Shown one piece after another: positions 22,059-30,377 of a stretch of DNA of 64,000 nucleotides. Origin of the DNA: DASSKP01 sp035695045 (GTDB lineage Bacteria; Actinomycetota; Actinomycetes; JAFAQI01); the NCBI GenBank assembly GCA_035695045.1, contig DASSEX010000051.1:62001-126000 (forward strand), written 5' to 3'. The position numbers and the translations under genes are program-made. Within the stretch, counting starts at the first letter, position 1, and every line of letters starts with the position of its first letter. The notes below the pieces were generated by a model, which saw only the letters and a program-made list of their open reading frames with translations, ran no database searches and was not told where the DNA came from.

Positions 22059-25000
22059 GTGCGCATCGACGTCCTCGGCCCGCTCCGAGTGAGCGACGAC
22101 GCGCACACCATCGAGATCTCGCGGCCGAAGGAGCGAGCACTGCTCGCGGCGCTCGCCACGGAAGCCGGCTCGGTCGTGTCGATCGACCGGCTCGTGACAC
22201 ACCTGTGGGGCGAGGAGCCGCCGCCCGCGGCAATCGGGTCGTTGCACGCGTATGTGTCGAACCTCCGGCGGCTGCTCGAACCGGATCGTCCCCCGCGCGC
22301 ACCGAGCACTCTCCTGGTCAGCCGCGCACCGGGCTACCTGCTCGCCGTGGAACCGGCCGACATCGACGCCGTCCGCTTCGAGCGGATGACGGCGGACGCA
22401 CGGGAGATGTTCGCCGGTGGCGACGCCGCCGCCGCAGCAGCGATGCTCGACGATGCTCTCGCCCTGTGGCGCGGCCCCGCCTTCGCCGACTTCCCGTACG
22501 ACGACTTCGCGCAGCCGGCCATCCGGCGACTCGACGAGCTGCGGGCCGCCGCGACCGAAGACCGCGCCGACGCTCTGCTCGCCCTCCGTCGCCACGACGA
22601 GGTCATCGCCGACTGTGAGGCGGCGCTGGCCATCGACCCGCTCCGCGAGCGGGTCTGGTCGCAGCTCGTCGTCGCCCTGTACCGCGCAGGCCGACAGGGC
22701 GACGCGCTGACGGCATACCGGCGAGCCAAGGCGGCTCTGGACGAGATCGGCCTGGAGCCGGGAGCGACGCTTCGGCGGCTCGAGCAGGCTGTGCTCGAAC
22801 AGTCCGCGGAGCTCGACGCGCCTCCGTCGCCATCCCGCCCGGTCGCCCTCACCTCGGGTCCGACGACCCCGACCCGGCCGGCCATCGTCGGCCGGGCGGA
22901 CGCGCTCGCGGCCTGCCACGACGTCGTCGCAGACGTCGCGCTCGGCGCGGCCCGCGTTCTCGTGGTGTCGGGCGAACCCGGCATCGGTAAGACCGCGCTG
23001 GCCGACGCGCTGCTCCACCAGGCTCGCGACACGGGCATGCGGACCGCTGTCGCGCGATGCCCGGAAGGCGGAGGCGCGCCTGCGCTGTGGCCGTGGATGC
23101 AGCTGCTCCGGCAGCTCGACGTCGACGCGTCCGACGACCGGATCGCGCCGCTGCTGACCGATGCGGACGAGCCGGCCGTGGCCGGCAGCCGGCGGCTGTT
23201 CGCCGGCGTGCTCGACGTCGTGCGCTCCGTCACCCGGTTCGGTCCGCTTGCGCTGCTCGTGGACGACGTGCAGTGGGCGGACGAAGTCAGCCAAGCCCTC
23301 CTGCAGCTCGCCGTGGTCGACCTCGTCGACGCACCGGTGCTGCTGGTCGTGACGCTGCGCGACCCGAGCGACGAGCGAAGCCGTTCCTTCGACGACACGC
23401 GATCCGCGCTGGCGCGGGCATCGCACGCCCGGCACATCGCACTTGGCGGGCTGGACGTCGCGGAGCTCGCTGAGCTCGTCGACACGCTGGACGTCTCCGC
23501 GGATGCCGACGCGGTCCGGGCGTTGCACGGCCGCACCGCCGGCAACCCGTTCTTCGCGACGCAGCTCGTCGGCCTGCTGTCCGCAACCGGTCCGCTCGAC
23601 GAGCAGCACGTTCGCGCCGCCGCGCTTCCGACAGGAGTCCGGGACGTCGTACGGCGCCGACTCGCTCGGTTCCCCGACGACGCCAACGCAGTGCTCGCGG
23701 TTGCTGCCGTCGCCGGACCGGAGGTGTCGCTCGGCGTGCTCGAGCGAGTCGCCGGTGTCAGCGAGGAGCAGCTGCTCCAGATCCTCGACCTGCTCACCGC
23801 TGCCGGCCTGCTGGTCGAGTCGGCGGAGCTTCCGGGCGTCTACCGGTTCGGTCACGACCTGATGCGCGACGCGATCGCGGACGCGTTGCCCGGCATCCGC
23901 CGTGCGCGGCTGCACCACCGGATCGCCGAGGCGATTGTCGACGTGCACGGCGAACACGACCGTCGGGTGGCGCACGAGCTCGCGCGGCACAGCGTCGCGG
24001 CCGTCGCCGTCGGCGGCGCGTCGGTCGCCATCCGGAGGCTGATCTGGAGCTCACGGATCGCGTTGATCGACCTCGCCCTCGAGCTCTCCGAACGCCAGCT
24101 GACGACCGCCCTCACCTTGCTCGACGAGGTCACGGACCCCGTCGAGCGCGACGCACTCGAGGTCCAGGCCCAGTCGAGACTCGGACAGGTGCTGTTCCAC
24201 AAGCCGGAGCGGCGCGGCGAGGCCAACGTCCGCAACCAGCAGGCGCTGCGGCTGTGCCGGCCCGACGACCCGGAGCAGCTCGGCGGAGTGCTGCTCGGGA
24301 TCGGGTGCTACGCGCCCCTCGCCGGTGAGTTCGCCGAGGCGCTGCGCGCCGGCCGACAGCTGCTCGACCACGCGCTCGCGACGGGGCACGAGCAGCTCGA
24401 AGCGGCCGCGCACTACGTGCTGTCGATGCAGTTGTTCACTGGCGACGTACCGGCCGCTCGCCGCCACATCGACCGTGCGTTGGCGTTGTGCGAGGACATC
24501 GGCGAGTCGCAGGCGCCGGCGATGTGGGTGTCCATCCCGGTGCCCACGCAGCTCGGCGTCCGCTCGCTCGTGCTGGCGCTCGACGACGATGCCGACTGGG
24601 TCGCGTCCGCGATGTCAGCGGTGGCGGACGCGCGGCGTCGGCGCAACAGCTGGGCCATGTCGTGGGCGGCCGCGTTCGGCGCGCTGGCTGCCGTGACCCG
24701 ACACGATGTCGACACCCTGCCGCGGATCCTCGAGGTTGCTCGCGAGAGCGGCGCAGGCGTGGAGCACACCGATGCGCTCCTCGACGCGTGCACGGCCTGG
24801 CATGCGGTGGTGAGCGGCGCGACGCCGCTTGCCGCCGGGCTTCGCATCATCGACGAGTGCGTCGAGCGACTTCGCGCCTCGGGAGACGGCATGTTCCAGG
24901 TCCCGGTCGCAGCCCTGGCTGTCGAGCTGCTGGCGAATGCCGGGCTTCACGACGTGGCCGAGGTGCGGCGCGGTCGCGTCGAGAGCGACGCCCGCGCGCT

Positions 25001-25064
25001 CGGTCACGAGACGTGGCTCGGACTGCTCCGCCGCATCGAGGATCAGGTGACGGGCGCGCCCTGA
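22059..25064 (+). CDS. large SARP/AfsR-type transcriptional regulator with BTAD and AAA ATPase domains
   Basis: 1001 residues from GTG 22059, which gives the canonical SARP start MRIDVLGPLRV; an upstream ATG at 22005 would add 18 residues. Domains: OmpR-type winged helix (about 1-95, RPKERALLAALA, then SLHAYVSNLRRLLEP), bacterial transcriptional activation domain (about 100-245), AAA ATPase (about 270-600; Walker A GEPGIGKT with Lys about 311, Walker B ALLVDDVQWAD) and a C-terminal helical, TPR-like region. Such proteins activate secondary-metabolite or developmental genes. An AACAAT hexamer seven bases before the GTG may be a leaderless -10. No biosynthetic cluster is near; the 11-bp repeats at 21100 are a candidate target. 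Its end overlaps the convergent cNMP gene by 22 bp. Confidence 0.88.
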   Translation: MRIDVLGPLRVSDDAHTIEISRPKERALLAALATEAGSVVSIDRLVTHLWGEEPPPAAIGSLHAYVSNLRRLLEPDRPPRAPSTLLVSRAPGYLLAVEPADIDAVRFERMTADAREMFAGGDAAAAAAMLDDALALWRGPAFADFPYDDFAQPAIRRLDELRAAATEDRADALLALRRHDEVIADCEAALAIDPLRERVWSQLVVALYRAGRQGDALTAYRRAKAALDEIGLEPGATLRRLEQAVLEQSAELDAPPSPSRPVALTSGPTTPTRPAIVGRADALAACHDVVADVALGAARVLVVSGEPGIGKTALADALLHQARDTGMRTAVARCPEGGGAPALWPWMQLLRQLDVDASDDRIAPLLTDADEPAVAGSRRLFAGVLDVVRSVTRFGPLALLVDDVQWADEVSQALLQLAVVDLVDAPVLLVVTLRDPSDERSRSFDDTRSALARASHARHIALGGLDVAELAELVDTLDVSADADAVRALHGRTAGNPFFATQLVGLLSATGPLDEQHVRAAALPTGVRDVVRRRLARFPDDANAVLAVAAVAGPEVSLGVLERVAGVSEEQLLQILDLLTAAGLLVESAELPGVYRFGHDLMRDAIADALPGIRRARLHHRIAEAIVDVHGEHDRRVAHELARHSVAAVAVGGASVAIRRLIWSSRIALIDLALELSERQLTTALTLLDEVTDPVERDALEVQAQSRLGQVLFHKPERRGEANVRNQQALRLCRPDDPEQLGGVLLGIGCYAPLAGEFAEALRAGRQLLDHALATGHEQLEAAAHYVLSMQLFTGDVPAARRHIDRALALCEDIGESQAPAMWVSIPVPTQLGVRSLVLALDDDADWVASAMSAVADARRRRNSWAMSWAAAFGALAAVTRHDVDTLPRILEVARESGAGVEHTDALLDACTAWHAVVSGATPLAAGLRIIDECVERLRASGDGMFQVPVAALAVELLANAGLHDVAEVRRGRVESDARALGHETWLGLLRRIEDQVTGAP

Positions 25065-25474
25065 GCGGACGCCTCGCGCAGCCGGCGCGCAAGCCCGGCG
25101 AGCAGCTTGCGGGAGAGGCCGGGGACGTCATCGACGGCGGCGTAGAACTCGCGGCTCGACAACAGGACGGCCTGGGTGTCACGCAGCGCCGTCACGGTTG
25201 CGGTGCGAGGGCCGGGGTCGAGCAGGGCCGTCTCGCCGACGTAGGCGCCCGGCCCGAGCTTGGCCACCGTCTCTCCCCCGCTGGTCACCCCGACCTCTCC
25301 ATCGACGAGAGCGAAGAACTCGTGCCCGGCCTCGCCCTCGGTCATCAGCACGTCGCCGGCTGAGAAGTCGACCACCTCGGCGTGCCGAGCCAGCCGGTCC
25401 AGCTCGCGATCGGTGCAGGCGGAGAACAGCGCGATCTCGGACAGCAGCTTCTGCCGGTCGTTCTTCGCGAACAT
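25043..25474 (-). CDS. stand-alone cyclic-nucleotide-binding domain protein
   Basis: 143 residues from the ATG of MFAKNDRQ, with AGGGGG six bases upstream. The whole protein is one CRP-like cNMP-binding domain: GEAGHEFFALVDGEVGV, then a phosphate-binding cassette region GAYVGETALLDPGPRTATVTA with the Glu and Arg expected for cAMP contact. There is no helix-turn-helix, so it is not itself a DNA-binding CRP; it may regulate a partner or act as a cAMP sensor. The window also has an adenylate cyclase (5595) and a predicted cAMP phosphodiesterase (52245). Confidence 0.85.
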   Translation of the reverse strand: MFAKNDRQKLLSEIALFSACTDRELDRLARHAEVVDFSAGDVLMTEGEAGHEFFALVDGEVGVTSGGETVAKLGPGAYVGETALLDPGPRTATVTALRDTQAVLLSSREFYAAVDDVPGLSRKLLAGLARRLREASAQGAPVT

Positions 25475-25576
25475 GTGGTCCCCCTGGGTCGGCCGAGCGG
25501 GTGCGAGCGTTCCCAGTCTCGGCAGGTGAGCAGCCCGTGTCGACGGAGGTTCATCCCCGCCCACGGCGGGCACGAG

Positions 25577-25605
25577 TGTGACATCTGTCATGTTCCTATG
25601 TGACA
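25577..25605. promoter_or_regulatory. TGTGACA repeats and CRP-like half site upstream of the membrane-protein gene
   Basis: TGTGACA occurs at 25577-25583 and 25599-25605, exactly 22 bp (two helical turns) apart. The first copy continues as TGTGACATCTGTCATG, which matches the CRP pattern in TGTGA and TCA and contains TGACA/TGTCA. The region lies between the divergent cNMP-binding gene and the polytopic membrane protein. Confidence 0.4.
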
Positions 25606-25658
25606 CCGATAAGCGTTACATTGACGAAAGCCGTCGACCACGACCGGACGGAGACGTC

Positions 25659-27554
25659 ATGGCCCTGCCCACGCAGCTGCTCAGCGCCGGCATCGCCCCA
25701 GCCCGCGGGTTCCCGCCGGCCCAGGTCATCCCCGCGACGATCGTCGCCGTCCTCCTGACGGCCGCCGTGGCGTACGGCGCCTGGCGCTACCGCCAGGGCC
25801 GGCTGCCGGTGCTCGACCGGGTGGCGAACGCCGCCGGGGCGCGGAGCGGCCTGCCGGGCTGGGCCGCGCTGCCCTCCCTCATGACCGGCGTGAGCCTTCT
25901 CATCGCCGTCTTCGGCTTCTACTGGGACGTCGCCTGGCACATCGACAAGGGCCGCGACAACGGCCCGTTCGGCACGCCGGCGCACTACTTCATCATCGTC
26001 GGCTTGTTGGGCATCGCCCTCGCGGGCGTGACCTCGGTCGTCCTCGACAAGGACAACCATGCGCAGGGCGTGCGGCTGCGGCCGGGCTGGCGCGTCAGCA
26101 TCGGCGGCGCGCTCCTGCTGCTGTGCGGCATGATCGCCCTCGCCGGCTTCCCGCTCGACGACCTCTGGCACACGATGTTCGGCCAGGACGTGACGCTCTG
26201 GGGGCCGACGCACATCCAGATGATCGGCGGCGCCTCGCTCGCGACGCTCGGCACCTGGATCCTCGAGGAGGAGGGTCGCCGGCGTAACCCCGACCGGCGT
26301 CGCGCGGTCGCCCGGCGCGGTGGCCTTCTCGGCTTCGTCGTCGGCCGCTCCGACATCATCGCGGCGGGAGCGTTCCTCGTCGGCCTGTCCACGTTGCAGG
26401 GTGAGTTCGACTTCGGTGTGCCACAGTTCCGCGCCGTCTACCAACCGATTCTCATCATGCTGGCGGCCGGCATCGGGCTCGTCACCGCGCGCATCCGCGC
26501 CGGACGCGGCGGCGCACTCGGCGCCGTACTCGTCTTCCTCGTCATCCGCGGTGGACTGACGCTGATCATCGCTCCTGGCCTGGGCCGCAGCACGCTGCAC
26601 TTTCCGCTCTACATCGTCGAGGCGTTGCTCGTCGAGGCGGTCGCGTTCGCCGTCAGCCCCCAGCGGCAGGTGACGTTCGGCGCGGTCAGCGGTCTGCTGA
26701 TCGGCACCGTCGGACTTGCGGCGGAGTGGGGTTGGAGCCACATCTGGATGCCGCTGCCGTGGACGGCGGCGATGTGGCCGCTCGCAGCCGTCCTCGGCTT
26801 CGTGGCGGCGGTCGCCGCCGGTGTGCTCGGCGGCCTCGCCGGGCGTGCTCTTCTGCCCGAGGACGCACCCCGCCAGCGCTCCCCTCGCCTGGTCGTGCCG
26901 GTCGCCTGGGCGGTGGCCTTCGCGACGCTCGCGCTCGCGCTGCCGATGAGCGCGCACTCCGACTACAAGGCGACCGTGACGTTGCAGAGCGTCAGCAACT
27001 CGCCGCAGCGCAGCGTGCTGGCAACCGTCAAGCTCGACCCGCCGCAGGCCGCCGACAACGCCACCTGGTTCGACATCACGTCGTGGCAGGGCGGAACGGG
27101 CACCTACAACAGCTCGGTGACCGGACAGTGGGTGGTCCCGCTGCGGCCGGTCGCCGGGCAACCCGGGACCTACCGCACGACCACCCCCGTGCCCGTCTAC
27201 GGCAAGTGGAAGACGCTGCTGCGGTTGGCGACGGTCAGCAGCCTGCAGGCGATGCCGATCTACCTGCCCGCCGACCCGGCGATCCCGGCGCAGGGTGTGG
27301 CCGCGCCGGCGAAGTTCACGCGCGCCTTCGAGCCGGACAAGAAGATCCTGCAGCGTGAAGCCGTCGGCGGATCGGTCGCGCTGCAGCGGGCGGCGTACAT
27401 CGCGCTCGGTGTCATCGGGCTCATCTGGATCGGCGCGGTCGCGTTCGGTCTCCGCCGCCTCGACCGGGTCGAGCGACGTCCGACCGACCGGTTCACCCGC
27501 GGGCTGCTCGGTACGGCGTCCAAGCGACGAAGCGGGCGTCCCGTTCAGGCGTGA
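25659..27554 (+). CDS. polytopic membrane protein with extracytoplasmic domain (unknown function)
   Basis: 631 residues from ATG 25659, with GGAG six bases upstream. About ten or more hydrophobic helices occur in residues 20-440 (for example VIPATIVAVLLTAAVAYGAW and FLVGLSTLQGEFDFG). Then comes an extracytoplasmic region of about 150 residues (HSDYKATVTLQSVSNSPQRSVLATVKL and onward) with a beta-sandwich look, one last helix (about 583-603) and a basic tail. Conserved-looking membrane residues (FYWDVAWHIDKGRD, FPLDDLWHTMFGQDVTLWGPTH) include several His and Asp that might bind metal or heme. I do not recognise the family. Expression may respond to the upstream TGTGACA repeats. Confidence 0.8.
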   Translation: MALPTQLLSAGIAPARGFPPAQVIPATIVAVLLTAAVAYGAWRYRQGRLPVLDRVANAAGARSGLPGWAALPSLMTGVSLLIAVFGFYWDVAWHIDKGRDNGPFGTPAHYFIIVGLLGIALAGVTSVVLDKDNHAQGVRLRPGWRVSIGGALLLLCGMIALAGFPLDDLWHTMFGQDVTLWGPTHIQMIGGASLATLGTWILEEEGRRRNPDRRRAVARRGGLLGFVVGRSDIIAAGAFLVGLSTLQGEFDFGVPQFRAVYQPILIMLAAGIGLVTARIRAGRGGALGAVLVFLVIRGGLTLIIAPGLGRSTLHFPLYIVEALLVEAVAFAVSPQRQVTFGAVSGLLIGTVGLAAEWGWSHIWMPLPWTAAMWPLAAVLGFVAAVAAGVLGGLAGRALLPEDAPRQRSPRLVVPVAWAVAFATLALALPMSAHSDYKATVTLQSVSNSPQRSVLATVKLDPPQAADNATWFDITSWQGGTGTYNSSVTGQWVVPLRPVAGQPGTYRTTTPVPVYGKWKTLLRLATVSSLQAMPIYLPADPAIPAQGVAAPAKFTRAFEPDKKILQREAVGGSVALQRAAYIALGVIGLIWIGAVAFGLRRLDRVERRPTDRFTRGLLGTASKRRSGRPVQA

Positions 27555-27596
27555 CCAGTCCGGACAGGCAGCGGCCCGCCAGACACCGGCGGACCC

Positions 27597-27673
27597 GAGC
27601 GAACGTGATCAACTTCTCCGGCTGTTGAGCCTCCAGACTGGGAACAGCAGCCCCAAGATGATCACGTTCGCTC
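27597..27673. repeat. 77-bp nested palindrome between convergent genes (REP-like or terminator)
   Basis: The outer arms GAGCGAACGTGATCA (27597-27611) and TGATCACGTTCGCTC (27659-27673) are perfect 15-bp complements, continued by CTT/AAG after one mismatch. Inside, GGCTGTT pairs with AACAGC and GCC. It sits between two convergent stops. The composition (TGATCA core) differs from the surroundings and there is no U-tract, so a dispersed palindromic element is at least as likely as a terminator. Confidence 0.6.
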
Positions 27674-27693
27674 AGGAGGGCCGTCGCTGAGGT

Positions 27694-29067
27694 TCAGGCG
27701 ACGGCTTTCTCCAGGTCTGCGAGCGCGTCCTCGAGATGAGTCAGCAGCCGTTGCAGGTGCGGGACGCTACGACGACAACCGATGAGGCCGAACTCCATGT
27801 TGCCGGCGTACGACGTCACCGTGAGGTTGAGCGCCTGGTACATCGTCGGGATCGACAACGGATAGACACCCTGGAGCTTCGCGCCGTTCCAGTACAGCGG
27901 TTGCGTCGGACCGGGCACGTTGCTGATGACGAGGTTGTAGGGCGGCGGCGTCAGCCCACCGAGGCCACCCGGCGCGAACGTCAGCAGCAGCGGAAGCATC
28001 ATCGCCGCGCTGACTGCCGTCGCCTGCAGCTGGTCCAGACCCGCGAACAGGTCCTTGCCCTGCTGCATCGACGCGTGGATGCGCTCCAGTCTCCTGCCGG
28101 GGTCGGACTCCGTCGTCGCGAGGTTGCAGAGGATGGTGCCGACCGCGTTGCCCGTCGACTCCTCGTCGTCGTCACGTCGCAACGACACGGGAGTCATCGC
28201 GACGAGGTCGCGGTCGGGCAGCTGTCCCTGCTCCAGAAGGTAGGCGCGCAAGGCGCCGGCCGACATCGCCAGCAGGACGTCGTTGACGGTGGCGTCGCTC
28301 GACTTCGCGATCGACTTGATTCGTTCGAGCGACCACGACTGAGCAGCGAAACGACGCGCGCCCGTGATCGGGACGTTGAGCATGCTGCGAGGTGCCTGCA
28401 GCGGCAGCATCGTCTGCTGCTCGCGAATGCCGCGCTCGAGGATGCGCAACGTCTTCGGCGCCAGCTTGAGCATGTCGGCGGCAGCGTGCACCGCCGCTGA
28501 CGGCAGCGCAGTGAGGCCACCCCCGTCGCCGCTCGACCTGCGGCGCTTGTGCAGTGCGGGCTCCCAGAAGGTCGGCTGCGACCGGTTGTCGGGATCCGGG
28601 CTCAGCGTGCGCTGCAACAGGCGCAGGCCCGAGATGCCGTCCATCAGCGAGTGGTGAAGCTTGGTGTAGACGGCGAAGCGGTTCTCGGTCAGCCCTTCGA
28701 TGACGTGCATCTCCCACAGCGGCCGCTGCCGGTCGAGCAGCGTGCCGTGCAGCCGCGACACCAGTGCGAGCAGCTCGCGAACCCGACCCGGCTCGGGGAG
28801 CCCCGAGTGACGCACGTGGTGCTCGAGGTCGACGTCGTCGTCGTCGACCCAGGCCCACTGACCCGCTGTCGACCACGAGCGATGCGGACGACGGCGGAAG
28901 AGGGGCGCGATGTCCGTGGTGCCGAGAAGCTCTTCGTAGGTCTCCCGGATCAGCGAACGGTCGGCACCCTCCGGCAGCTCGAACAGCTGGAGTGAACCCA
29001 CGTGCATCGGCTGCTCGCGGGACTCGGGGATCAGGAACATCGAGTCCTGCGGCGGCATCAACGCCAT
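27694..29067 (-). CDS. wax ester synthase/diacylglycerol acyltransferase (WS/DGAT)
   Basis: 457 residues from MALMPPQ, with AAGGAGG at about eight bases. The N-terminal domain holds the catalytic HHxxxDG motif as HHSLMDG (138-144), preceded by LWEMHVIEGL. The C-terminal domain has the family sequences RDDDEESTGNAVGTILCNLAT and NVPGPTQPLYWNGAKLQGVYPLS. It makes triacylglycerol or wax esters from acyl-CoA for storage, at the membrane or lipid-body surface. Such genes are typical of mycolata and other lipid-storing actinobacteria. It stands alone; a palindromic element lies downstream and a 24-bp tandem repeat upstream. Confidence 0.92.
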   Translation of the reverse strand: MALMPPQDSMFLIPESREQPMHVGSLQLFELPEGADRSLIRETYEELLGTTDIAPLFRRRPHRSWSTAGQWAWVDDDDVDLEHHVRHSGLPEPGRVRELLALVSRLHGTLLDRQRPLWEMHVIEGLTENRFAVYTKLHHSLMDGISGLRLLQRTLSPDPDNRSQPTFWEPALHKRRRSSGDGGGLTALPSAAVHAAADMLKLAPKTLRILERGIREQQTMLPLQAPRSMLNVPITGARRFAAQSWSLERIKSIAKSSDATVNDVLLAMSAGALRAYLLEQGQLPDRDLVAMTPVSLRRDDDEESTGNAVGTILCNLATTESDPGRRLERIHASMQQGKDLFAGLDQLQATAVSAAMMLPLLLTFAPGGLGGLTPPPYNLVISNVPGPTQPLYWNGAKLQGVYPLSIPTMYQALNLTVTSYAGNMEFGLIGCRRSVPHLQRLLTHLEDALADLEKAVA

Positions 29068-29152
29068 GGCAAGGCTCCTCCTTCGGAAGTCCGCTGTCCG
29101 GAATGCGCGGGTTCCTCTTGTTGTCACCCGGCCCGGGCCCGGCGACACCCCA

Positions 29153-29202
29153 TTCTCCCGCCCAACCGACCGTCGAGGTTCTCCCGCCCAACCGACCGTC
29201 GA
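29153..29202. repeat. 24-bp tandem direct repeat
   Basis: Two identical 24-bp copies (29153-29176 and 29179-29202; core CCGCCCAACCGACCGTCGA) are separated by GG. They lie in the region between the divergent WS/DGAT and ZIP genes, five bp upstream of the Zur-type palindrome. A recent duplication of a regulatory segment is likely. Confidence 0.7.
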
Positions 29203-29206
29203 TCAG

Positions 29207-29227
29207 GAATGGAAACCGTTTCCATTC
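29207..29227. promoter_or_regulatory. 21-bp perfect palindrome, candidate Zur box
   Basis: Arms GAATGGAAAC and GTTTCCATTC surround a single C. The core TGGAAA-N3-TTTCCA resembles the 7-1-7 boxes bound by actinobacterial Zur. It lies just upstream of TACGGT (29233-29238), a TANNNT -10 element six bases before the GTG of the ZIP gene. The site therefore covers the promoter of the zip-zur operon, as expected for autoregulated zinc control. Confidence 0.65.
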
Positions 29228-29244
29228 TGGGCTACGGTCGGGAC

Positions 29245-29970
29245 GTGCCCGTTCTCGTCGCTCTGGCCGCCGTGGCCTCGACCGCTCTCGGCGGGATGTT
29301 CGCGCTGCGGCATCGCGACCAGCTGCATCTGATCCTCGGCTTCACCGCGGGCGTCATCGTCGGCGTGGTGCTCTTCGACGTCCTACCGGAGATCAACGCG
29401 CTCAGCCAGCGCACCGGACTCGGGTTCCGCACGGTCATGATCGCGCTTGCGGTCAGCTTCCTCTTCTTCCACGGCATGGAGAAGTGGCTCCTCGTGCACA
29501 ACGCTCACGAGCACGAGTACGCCGGCCATCACCATCCGCAGGTCGGGGTGGCCTCCGCGCTCGCGCTGGCCGGCCACAGCCTGACCGACGGCATCGCGAT
29601 CGGGCTGGCCTTCCAGGTCGGCGGCGCTGTCGGTGTCGCCGTCGCGATCGCGGTCATCGGGCACGACTTCGCCGACGGGCTCAACACCGTCTCGCTCATG
29701 CTGACGCATGGAAACACCCGGCGGCGAGCAGCGATGCTGCTCGCACTCGACGCCGTGACGCCGGTCGTCGGCGCGGCGCTGACATTGCTGTTCACCGTCC
29801 CCGACAAGGGACTGCTCATCTACCTCGGGGTCTTCGCCGGCTTCCTGCTCTACATCGGCGCGAGCGACATCCTGCCGGAAGCACACGCAGACCATCCGTC
29901 GCTTGCCACGCTGTCACTGACGGTCGCGGGCGCGGCGATGATGTACGCCGTCACGGAGGTGCTCCCGTGA
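29245..29970 (+). CDS. ZIP-family metal transporter
   Basis: 241 residues from GTG 29245 (MPVLVALAAVAS). An in-frame ATG at 29209 lies inside the palindrome and upstream of the -10, so it is unlikely. Eight hydrophobic helices. The metal-site motifs are HSLTDGIAIGLAF and HDFADGLNTV, with a His-rich loop (HNAHEHEYAGHHHPQ) between helices III and IV. ZIP proteins move Zn2+ or related ions into the cytoplasm. It overlaps the Fur-family gene by GTGA, and its context of a Zur-type palindrome and Zur-like regulator points to zinc. Confidence 0.9.
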   Translation: MPVLVALAAVASTALGGMFALRHRDQLHLILGFTAGVIVGVVLFDVLPEINALSQRTGLGFRTVMIALAVSFLFFHGMEKWLLVHNAHEHEYAGHHHPQVGVASALALAGHSLTDGIAIGLAFQVGGAVGVAVAIAVIGHDFADGLNTVSLMLTHGNTRRRAAMLLALDAVTPVVGAALTLLFTVPDKGLLIYLGVFAGFLLYIGASDILPEAHADHPSLATLSLTVAGAAMMYAVTEVLP

Positions 29971-30368
29971 CGACGAAGGCTCAGCGCGCGGTGCTCGAGG
30001 TGCTGGACACGGCAGGTCGCTTCCTGTCCGCGCAGGACATCCACGCGAGACTGCGCCACGACGGCAGCACGGTCGGCCTGACGAGTGTGTACCGGGCGCT
30101 GCAGTCATTGACCGACGAGGGTTCCGTCGACGTCCTTCGCACGGGCAACGGAGAGACGACGTTCCGTCGTTGCGACAGCGACGCGCATCACCACCACCTG
30201 GTCTGCCGACGTTGTGGCGCCACGGTCGAGGTCGAAGCGCCGGGACTCGAACGATGGTTGTCCGGTCTCGGTCGCGCGCATTCTTTCGTCGTCGAAGGGC
30301 ACACGCTCGAAGTCGTCGGCCTCTGCGCTCGGTGCACCTCCGCCGACGCCGGAACGCCTGCAAAGTAA
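29967..30368 (+). CDS. Fur-family metalloregulator, probably Zur
   Basis: 133 residues starting at a GTG that overlaps the ZIP stop. Winged-helix domain about 1-75 (LSAQDIHARL, then VGLTSVYRALQSL), then the metal-binding dimerisation domain with AHHHHLVCRRCGATVEV and a C-terminal CARC pair that completes the structural Cys4 zinc site. Coupling to a ZIP transporter favours Zur over Fur or PerR. The palindrome at 29207 is the natural autoregulatory target. Confidence 0.9.
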   Translation: MTTKAQRAVLEVLDTAGRFLSAQDIHARLRHDGSTVGLTSVYRALQSLTDEGSVDVLRTGNGETTFRRCDSDAHHHHLVCRRCGATVEVEAPGLERWLSGLGRAHSFVVEGHTLEVVGLCARCTSADAGTPAK

Positions 30369-30377
30369 GGTCCGCGC

